A stretch of DNA of 37,743 bases from Gemmatimonadota bacterium. Its GTDB lineage: Bacteria > Latescibacterota > UBA2968 > UBA8231. The DNA is taken from NCBI GenBank assembly GCA_028875335.1, contig JAPPEF010000391.1, forward strand, positions 1-37,743. Direction: 5' to 3'. Position numbers and translations under genes: made by a program. A model generated the notes under the pieces. That model made no database searches, was not told the DNA's origin, and worked only from the letters and a program-made list of their open reading frames with translations. Shown one piece after another: positions 32,453 to 37,743 of the stretch (within the stretch, counting starts at the first letter, position 1; each line of letters opens with the position of its first letter).

Positions 32453-33278
32453 TAGACACCCCCTTGCTGATGCGGAGGCAGCGCTCCTCGAAGAACTGCT
32501 GTCCGGGGATGCCCAACTCGCCCTCGTCGTGCTCGACAAAAACGGTGGTGGAGGTCGTCCGCACGATGCGCCCGTTGTCGTCGCCGAGGCGAATCTGTTG
32601 TCCTACGCCGTAGGACTTGTTGACGTAGTGCATGGCGAGGATGTTGGCGATAACGCTGCGGGCACCCAGCCCAAATGCAAAGGCCGCGCCGGCGAGGAGT
32701 GCGGCGAGTACGATCAAGAAGATGTTCGTCAGCAGCGATACGTCCACGCCTAGTTGCTTGATCGCCACGAGAATGGCTGCGCCGACGATGATCCCCCGGA
32801 CGAGGCGGGCCAATTGTCGCCCCTGATGTGGCAGCAAGCGAAAGGCCGTAGTCATGGCCGCGTCGCTGATGAGGCGACCGCCGATGACGCCGGCGAACAG
32901 GACTACGATCGCCGCGATGACCCTCGGCAGGTATTGTGCTAAAGCGGCCAGATAGGTGGTCAAAACCGGGAGCCCGATAGCCTCACTGGCCACCATGACC
33001 GCGACCAACAAGACGAGCCAATAGACGCTGCGTGAGAAAACGCGCCCAGCCCCTTGATCGGCTAGGGCCTGTTGCCAAGCAACTGTGGTCGTTTTCGCGG
33101 CAATCCGTTTGGAAAAACGCGCGACCACTCGGCGCACGACCGCGCGAAGCGACCACGCCACAAGCCACCCGACGAACAGTATGACTAGGGCGACGACCAA
33201 TTTGGGCAGCACGCGGAGAAAGCTCTCTTGAATGGAACCAAGAACGGCGAGCATCTCAGCGGATGAGCTAGGCTCCAT
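32442..33278 (-). CDS. MscS-like small-conductance mechanosensitive channel family protein
   Basis: A 278-residue membrane protein with an amphipathic start, then 'conserved TM helix' segments (LPKLVVALVILFVGWLVAW and YLPRVIAAIVVLFAGVIGGRLI). A Gly/Ala-rich pore-like helix follows (LIVLAALLAGAAFAFGLGARSVIANILA), then a short beta domain (YGVGQQIRLGDDNGRIVRTTSTTVFVE). The large alpha/beta C-terminal vestibule of E. coli MscS is absent, as in many short relatives. GGAGGTG precedes the ATG at 33278. It lies 13 bases behind the CDP-alcohol gene and overlaps the MgtE-N/CBS gene. It might release or sense ions during osmotic change together with the Mg system. Confidence 0.82.
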   Translation of the reverse strand: MEPSSSAEMLAVLGSIQESFLRVLPKLVVALVILFVGWLVAWSLRAVVRRVVARFSKRIAAKTTTVAWQQALADQGAGRVFSRSVYWLVLLVAVMVASEAIGLPVLTTYLAALAQYLPRVIAAIVVLFAGVIGGRLISDAAMTTAFRLLPHQGRQLARLVRGIIVGAAILVAIKQLGVDVSLLTNIFLIVLAALLAGAAFAFGLGARSVIANILAMHYVNKSYGVGQQIRLGDDNGRIVRTTSTTVFVEHDEGELGIPGQQFFEERCLRISKGVSSES

Positions 33279-33291
33279 ACGACACCTCCAG

Positions 33292-34008
33292 TTACTTTTT
33301 TTGCCGCATCACCATTAAGACGATGGCCAGCCAATAGAGGTTCTGCACAATGGCGAAATAATAGACGACCCCCATGAGGTGGTCAAACACCGCGCCCAAG
33401 GCGAAAACCATCAAATAGACGTCGATGCCGCTGCGCAGATAGTTGCGCAATTTTAGCGGTGGAATGCGCGCGAAGCCGGCCAAGCGGCCAAGCAGGCCAC
33501 GGCTCGCAGATTCCGCTAGCTGCCCCTTGCCAAAAGCCGCGGCATTCATCAGGGTGGCGATGTGAGTCATGGCCAGCGAAGCGAAGACGACAAATGAGTA
33601 GAGGTAGGCGTGTGGATCGCCGCTTTGGAGCTCTAACGCGTGTCCCAACGCGAGACAGAGCGCCAGTTCGGCAATGCGGTCGAACAGGCCGTCGAGCCAA
33701 GCGCCAAACGGCGAGCTAAGACCGCGCAAACGGGCGAGTTCGCCGTCGCAGCAATCGAGTGTAAAGGATAGTTGGATGAGGAGGCCGGCCCCGATGAGGG
33801 CCATGCGCTCGCCCGTGGAGAGCAGATACACACCAGGCAGGATGACGAGAAAGGAAAGGACCGTTACTTGGTTGGGGCTGAGTGGGGTGTGGACCAACAG
33901 GCGGGTGAGTAAGGTGGAGAGGCGGCGGTTAAACAGGACTTCGACGAGCCCCATGACCTCGGGCTTGCTGGCCTTGAAGTCCGCAGCCGTGTACGGGGAT
34001 TTGCGCAC
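33292..34008 (-). CDS. CDP-alcohol phosphatidyltransferase family protein
   Basis: A 238-residue integral membrane enzyme that joins a CDP-linked donor with an alcohol in phospholipid (or related) synthesis. The full family signature is present as D88-G89-X2-A92-R93-X8-G102-X3-D106-X3-D110, with Asp85 giving the usual DxxD start. Several hydrophobic helices follow. Which alcohol is used (glycerol phosphate, inositol phosphate, serine or other) cannot be decided. GTG 34008 has AGGAG six bases upstream. It is the first gene of the operon with the MscS-like channel and the MgtE genes, and it is divergent from the DUF6785 gene across a repeat-rich spacer. Confidence 0.87.
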   Translation of the reverse strand: MRKSPYTAADFKASKPEVMGLVEVLFNRRLSTLLTRLLVHTPLSPNQVTVLSFLVILPGVYLLSTGERMALIGAGLLIQLSFTLDCCDGELARLRGLSSPFGAWLDGLFDRIAELALCLALGHALELQSGDPHAYLYSFVVFASLAMTHIATLMNAAAFGKGQLAESASRGLLGRLAGFARIPPLKLRNYLRSGIDVYLMVFALGAVFDHLMGVVYYFAIVQNLYWLAIVLMVMRQKK

Positions 34009-34035
34009 AGGTGCTCCTATCCTACACCAGAGGTT

Positions 34036-34125
34036 GAATTAGGAATTAGGAATTGGGAATTAGGAATTAAGGATAATCAACGCTCCCGCCTTTAATTCTT
34101 AATTTTTAATTCCTAATTCCCAATT
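34036..34125. repeat. Heptamer repeat cluster forming a 20-bp perfect inverted repeat
   Basis: Five tandem heptamers, mostly GAATTAG (34036-34070), face a mirrored set of TTAATTC/CTAATTC units. The arms AATTGGGAATTAGGAATTAA (34051-34070) and its exact complement (34106-34125) enclose 35 bases. The cluster occupies the spacer between the divergent phosphatidyltransferase and DUF6785 genes and is far more AT-rich than its surroundings. It may contain both promoters or be a mobile intergenic repeat. Confidence 0.75.
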
Positions 34126-34154
34126 GAAATTAACGGCAGGGTTAGAGCGCGGCA

Positions 34155-36149
34155 ATGAGCCGTGCTGCGGTTGCCGCCGCTAGGGCTAGCGGCTATTTTG
34201 CGGCCATGCAAACGGAGCGAACTGGCTTGGAGGTGACGCGGCGCGCCCTCGTATTGGGCGCGGGGGCGGCGCTCTTCTTGAACTTAGCTTGTCCCTACTC
34301 GGTACTCGTCCTGCAAAACGCCGGTCTGACCTCGGATTACATTGCGGCTGGCGCGATGATGGTCTTTTTGGTTCTCGTCGGGCTGGTCAACCCCCTGTTG
34401 AAAGTCACCATCAAGTCTTGGGCGCTACGCACGAGAGAGTTGGTGGTCGTGTACGCGATGATGGTCGTGGCGTCGGCGATTCCCACTTGGGGATTGGTGA
34501 CCAACCTGTGCCACATCCTCACCCGCCCCTTCTACTACGCCACGCCAGAAAACCGCTGGACCGAACTGATTCAACCGCTGATCCCCTCTTGGCTCGCGCC
34601 GCACGAAGCCGAGGCCGCGCGCTTCTTTTACGAAGGACTGCCCGCGGGGATGGGCATTCCGTGGGGCGCTTGGCTGGTGCCGCTTATGGCGTGGGGCAGC
34701 GCGATGCTGGCGGTCTATCTGCTTATGATCGCCACGATGGTCGTCTTCCGGCGGCCTTGGGTCGAACAGGAGCGACTGGTCTTCCCGCTGGCGCAGGTGC
34801 CCTTGGAGATGCTGCGTGGCAACGACGAGGGCATTTTCCCGCAGTTGTTTCGCAATCCGCTAATGTGGGTCGGGTTTTCGTTGCCCTTTGCCATCCAAGT
34901 GTTGGACGGGCTGAATCACTACTTCTTTTACGTGCCCGAGGTGCGGCTGGTGTTCGACCCGCTGATGCTGTTCCGCGACAGCGTGCGGCTGCACATCTTC
35001 GTCAATTTTGCCATCATTGGCGTGGCGTATTTCCTCAACCTCAACGTGGCCTTCTCGGTGTGGTTTTTCCATCTGTTGAGTCGCTTCCAGACCGGGGCTT
35101 TCAACGTCATCGGCTTTCAGATCAAAGGGCACAACGAAGCGCTGACGGGGTCTTCGATAGCTCTGTCGCACCAGGGGATGGGGGCGATGCTGGTGCTGGT
35201 GGGGGCGATTTTGTGGACGGCGCGGGGCCACTTGCGCCAAGTGTTCGGCGCGGCGTTTAAGCGCGGCGTGCAGGCTGACGATGGCGACGAGATTCTCTCG
35301 TACCGGGCGGCTGTGTGGCTGTGGATTGTCTGCGCGGCCTACTTTTTCGGCTGGCTGCTGCTGAGTGGGGTGCCGGTAGTGGCGGCCGTGGTGTTTTTCT
35401 GCGGGGCGTTTGCCATTTTCTTGGCTATTGCGCGGGTCATCGCCCAAGGTGGCGTGGGTTTTACTTCTTCGACCATGCTGCCGCAGCCCTTTGCGGTCTA
35501 TACGTTGGGTACGGACGCGATCGGCTGGAAGGGGCTGGCATCGATTAGCCTGAGCTATTCTTGGGCCGCTGAAATGCGCACCACGGTCATGGCTTCCACG
35601 GCCAACGCGCTCAAGCTGGCGCACGGGCACGGCGCCAACCACCGCCGCCTGTTTTGGGGGTTGGTCATCGCGGTCGTCGTCGGCATGATGGGGGCCTTCT
35701 GGATTACCCTCTATTTGAACTACACGCACGGCGGGATCAATCTGCGCCAATTTGGGGTGCCGACGTTGGCCTATCGCTTTTTGGAAGACAAGATTCACAA
35801 TCCAGTCGGCTGGGATCACATCCGTCCGCGGCTGCTGTTTACGGGCGTGGGCGCGGCCTTGATGGGCGGGCTGATTTACATGCAGCACCACTTCCCGTGG
35901 TGGCCGCTGCACTACATCGGCCTGCCGGTGAGCGACAGTTGGGTCATGGGCGTGGCGTGGTTTTCGGTGTTTTTGGGCTGGTTGTGCAAGGCCGTGATAT
36001 TCAAATTCACGGGCACGCGCGGCTACCTCACGTACAAGCCGCTCTTCGCCGGGCTGATCGCCGGGCAGCTCTTGGGGGCAGCCATGTGGATGGTGATTGA
36101 CTTTTGCCTCGGAGAAATAGGGAATGTGGTGTTCGTGGGGGTGCGTTAG
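34155..36149 (+). CDS. DUF6785/DUF6784-type polytopic membrane protein
   Basis: A 664-residue membrane protein with about 14 hydrophobic segments. Characteristic stretches include WVEQERLVFPLAQVPLEML, GGVGFTSSTMLPQPFAVYTLG and SYSWAAEMRTTVMASTANALKLA. I know these from large uncharacterised membrane proteins of FCB, planctomycete and related genomes (DUF6785 with DUF6784), which look like transporters distantly reminiscent of the oligopeptide transporter fold. A Met at 34206 is a second possible start that would remove a basic, Ala-rich leader. The Gfo/Idh/MocA gene follows after 56 bases with its own strong ribosome-binding site. The pairing suggests uptake of a sugar or sugar derivative that the oxidoreductase then handles; that is inference. 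Confidence 0.75.
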   Translation: MSRAAVAAARASGYFAAMQTERTGLEVTRRALVLGAGAALFLNLACPYSVLVLQNAGLTSDYIAAGAMMVFLVLVGLVNPLLKVTIKSWALRTRELVVVYAMMVVASAIPTWGLVTNLCHILTRPFYYATPENRWTELIQPLIPSWLAPHEAEAARFFYEGLPAGMGIPWGAWLVPLMAWGSAMLAVYLLMIATMVVFRRPWVEQERLVFPLAQVPLEMLRGNDEGIFPQLFRNPLMWVGFSLPFAIQVLDGLNHYFFYVPEVRLVFDPLMLFRDSVRLHIFVNFAIIGVAYFLNLNVAFSVWFFHLLSRFQTGAFNVIGFQIKGHNEALTGSSIALSHQGMGAMLVLVGAILWTARGHLRQVFGAAFKRGVQADDGDEILSYRAAVWLWIVCAAYFFGWLLLSGVPVVAAVVFFCGAFAIFLAIARVIAQGGVGFTSSTMLPQPFAVYTLGTDAIGWKGLASISLSYSWAAEMRTTVMASTANALKLAHGHGANHRRLFWGLVIAVVVGMMGAFWITLYLNYTHGGINLRQFGVPTLAYRFLEDKIHNPVGWDHIRPRLLFTGVGAALMGGLIYMQHHFPWWPLHYIGLPVSDSWVMGVAWFSVFLGWLCKAVIFKFTGTRGYLTYKPLFAGLIAGQLLGAAMWMVIDFCLGEIGNVVFVGVR

Positions 36150-36205
36150 GGGTAGGACTTTCACAACAGGCGTTCACACGCGACGCCTACAAAGGAGGAA
36201 TAGAC

Positions 36206-37300
36206 ATGAGCGACAAGATGTATCGAGCAGCGGCCATAGGCCGGACCGGACGGGGCAATTGGGGACACGGGTTGCACTCGGGCTTGAAGAATCATCCGCG
36301 CATCGAGGTGGTGGCTGTCGCCGATGAGGACGCTGAGGAACGGCAGGTCAAGCAGGAGGAATTGGCTGCTCCCCGCGCGTACGCCGACTGGCGCGAGATG
36401 CTAGAGGCCGAGCAGCCGGAGGTGGTGACGGTTGGGCCGCGCTGGACCGATTGCCACTTGGAGATGGTGCTGGCCTGTTTGGAGGTAGGGGCGCACGTGT
36501 ACTGCGAAAAGCCCATGACGTGGAACTTGGCTGAGGGCGACCAAATTGTGGCTAAAGCCGAGGCGACCGGGCGCAAGGTCGCGGTGGCGCATCAGGGGGC
36601 GTATATGCCGCGCATCCGGCACGTAAAGGAGGTGTTGGCGCAGGGGCGGATCGGCGCGGTGCAGGCCATTCGCGCCCACGGCAAACAGGATCGGCGCGGC
36701 GGCGGCGAGGATATGATCGTGTTGGGGACGCACTTGTTCAACATGATGCGCCTGTTTGTCGGCAATGTGGCGTGGATGACGGCGCACATTGAGCACGAAG
36801 GCCGCGCGTTACAGGTCGAAGACGTGCGGGAGGCGACCGAGCCGGTGGGTCCCATCGCCGGCGACTGCATCAACAGCTACTTCGCCTTTAAGAGCGGGGT
36901 CGCGGGCTTTTTTGATTCGCGGAAGTACGTCGAGGGTGGGGGTGCGCGAATGGGTATGGAGATCGAGGGCAGCGAGGGCGTGATTGCGCTGCGCGGCGGC
37001 GGCAGTGGTCCGGCCATGCTCTATCCGCATCCAGTGTTTGATCCAACCGATGCGAGCCAGCAGTGGGTCTCCTTAGACGAGGTGGCGGACGAAGCGCTGA
37101 GCACGGGCAATGATCTGGCAGTCGCCGATTTGATCGACGCGGCCGAAGCCGACCGCGAGCCGCTGTCGAGTGCGCGCGACGCAGTGGCGGCCTTGGAGAT
37201 GATCTTGGGAGCTTACGAGGCGGAGATTACTGGGGGAAGGGTGGAATTTCCCATGCAGCGGCGGGAGCATCCGTTGGTTGCTTGGCGGGAGGGGCGATAA
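36206..37300 (+). CDS. Gfo/Idh/MocA family NAD(P)-dependent oxidoreductase
   Basis: A 364-residue sugar or inositol dehydrogenase-like protein. The N-terminal Rossmann fold opens AAAIGRTGRGNWGHG (8-22) and carries CEKPMTWN (EKP at 101-103), the family hallmark with its catalytic-site lysine. The C-terminal alpha/beta domain (about 125-364) includes GEDMIVLGTHLFNMMRLF, where the His of GTH is in the place of the usual catalytic His. AAAGGAGG at 36191-36198 fixes the ATG at 36206; a longer reading from 36104 would overlap the membrane protein gene. It is probably co-transcribed with the DUF6785 gene. Substrate unknown. Confidence 0.9.
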   Translation: MSDKMYRAAAIGRTGRGNWGHGLHSGLKNHPRIEVVAVADEDAEERQVKQEELAAPRAYADWREMLEAEQPEVVTVGPRWTDCHLEMVLACLEVGAHVYCEKPMTWNLAEGDQIVAKAEATGRKVAVAHQGAYMPRIRHVKEVLAQGRIGAVQAIRAHGKQDRRGGGEDMIVLGTHLFNMMRLFVGNVAWMTAHIEHEGRALQVEDVREATEPVGPIAGDCINSYFAFKSGVAGFFDSRKYVEGGGARMGMEIEGSEGVIALRGGGSGPAMLYPHPVFDPTDASQQWVSLDEVADEALSTGNDLAVADLIDAAEADREPLSSARDAVAALEMILGAYEAEITGGRVEFPMQRREHPLVAWREGR

Positions 37301-37378
37301 GTAGGCAGAGTCGCGAGGATAAGGACGTGACGGCGAAGCTGCAAACGTTGGGCGCAAATGTCGCCTATATTACAAACG

Positions 37379-37408
37379 TTGTCATATATTTGATTCGCAT
37401 TTTAAAAT
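37379..37408 (+). promoter_or_regulatory. Possible promoter upstream of the terminal secreted-protein gene
   Basis: TTGTCA (37379-37384) and TAAAAT (37403-37408) are 18 bases apart in an AT-rich island. They are followed by about 145 untranslated bases before the ATG at 37554. The rest of the 37301-37553 spacer shows no gene or terminator; a CAAACGTT motif occurs twice just upstream (about 37342 and 37373). Confidence 0.3.
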
Positions 37409-37553
37409 AGCCCACTACCTGATTTTTGTGCCTATTGACGGAGTGACCCGAATTTCTTCTATTGATTACTTCACTGGCGCATTTCTGCAAAATTTGCGGC
37501 AAGTGCGCTAGGGTCTGCTTTACCTCACCTCTAGCACACACAGGAGGGCACCC

Positions 37554-37743
37554 ATGCACATTGAGAGGAGGAAGTGGCCGGCGGCACTAGGCGCGGCGCT
37601 GTTTTGCGCCCTGCTCGCCCTGCCGGCATTCGCTGGCAACGGCAAGATTGCCGGCGTAGTACAAGACGATTCTGGGCAGGCATTGCCCGGGGCCAATGTG
37701 GTCGCCGAAGTAGGTGGCGAGCGGGTCGGCACTACAGCCGACG
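37554..37743 (+). CDS. N-terminus of a secreted protein with carboxypeptidase-regulatory-like domain, possibly a TonB-dependent receptor
   Basis: Only the first 63 codons lie in the window. A signal peptide (RRKWPAALGAALFCALLALPAFAG) is followed by KIAGVVQDDSGQALPGANVV, the start of a CarboxypepD_reg-like beta-sandwich. In FCB bacteria this arrangement most often leads into a TonB-dependent outer-membrane receptor or another surface protein, but the downstream part is not visible. AGGAGG (37542-37547) lies at a good distance from the ATG. The reading frame is open to the window edge. Confidence 0.8.
   Translation, partial: MHIERRKWPAALGAALFCALLALPAFAGNGKIAGVVQDDSGQALPGANVVAEVGGERVGTTAD

Noticed and set aside
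34036..34125. CRISPR array
   Set aside because: The units are seven bases long with no spacers, and no cas gene is nearby.
34860..36164. 434-codon antisense open frame across the DUF6785 gene
   Set aside because: Its composition is His/Gln/Arg/Pro-rich, as expected for the reverse complement of a membrane protein, with no start signal and full overlap with a supported gene.

Overview
The window is GC-rich, gene-dense bacterial chromosome. It most resembles an uncultured member of the FCB group, and Latescibacterota is my best guess. The pointers are two secreted proteases ending in an 'APNPFNSQT...GxYLYRL...RKL.LLR' FlgD-like/type IX-style tail, a polytopic DUF6785/6784-type membrane protein next to a Gfo/Idh/MocA oxidoreductase, a homodimeric AceE-type pyruvate dehydrogenase, and a secreted protein opening with a carboxypeptidase-regulatory-like domain. 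This placement is inference from protein style only. I found no rRNA or tRNA gene and no CRISPR array.

1-1786 (+): the 3' part of a sarcosine oxidase-type flavoenzyme, then an SDR dehydrogenase. 1810-11877 (mostly -): a rearranged accessory region. It holds two paralogous M9 (microbial collagenase) metalloproteases, an intact SDR gene and a second, nearly identical SDR copy broken by two deletions. It also holds a 32-bp scrap of a third protease tail, a PIN/RHH toxin-antitoxin pair with a palindrome over its promoter, and an AAA ATPase whose DUF4276 partner has lost its middle. 11892-18380 (+): an operon-like run of an enolase-superfamily sugar-acid enzyme, an isopropylmalate/tartrate dehydrogenase-family enzyme, two S58 (DmpA/BapA) aminopeptidases, MutY and a DUF368 lipid-carrier transporter. 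A good promoter lies just upstream. 18388-20800 (-): a small membrane protein and a TPR lytic transglycosylase. 20991-26378 (-): the pyruvate dehydrogenase operon aceE-E2-lpd. 26540-29091: a DUF4159 protein convergent with a predicted outer-membrane barrel. 29119-30069 (-): an HpcH/HpaI aldolase-like protein, followed by a 150-bp MITE-like element. 30300-34008 (-): an overlapping four-gene operon of CDP-alcohol phosphatidyltransferase, MscS-like channel, soluble MgtE-N/CBS protein and MgtE. 34155-37300 (+): the DUF6785 membrane protein and the Gfo/Idh/MocA enzyme. 37554-end (+): the start of a secreted protein.

Housekeeping genes (PDH, mutY, slt, mgtE) are interspersed with catabolic modules for sugar acids, amines and peptides plus secreted collagenase-like proteases. 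This suits a heterotroph living on complex organic matter or host matrix. The most unusual part is 1.8-11.9 kb, where duplication, microhomology-mediated deletion, a TA module and a decayed ATPase system sit together.
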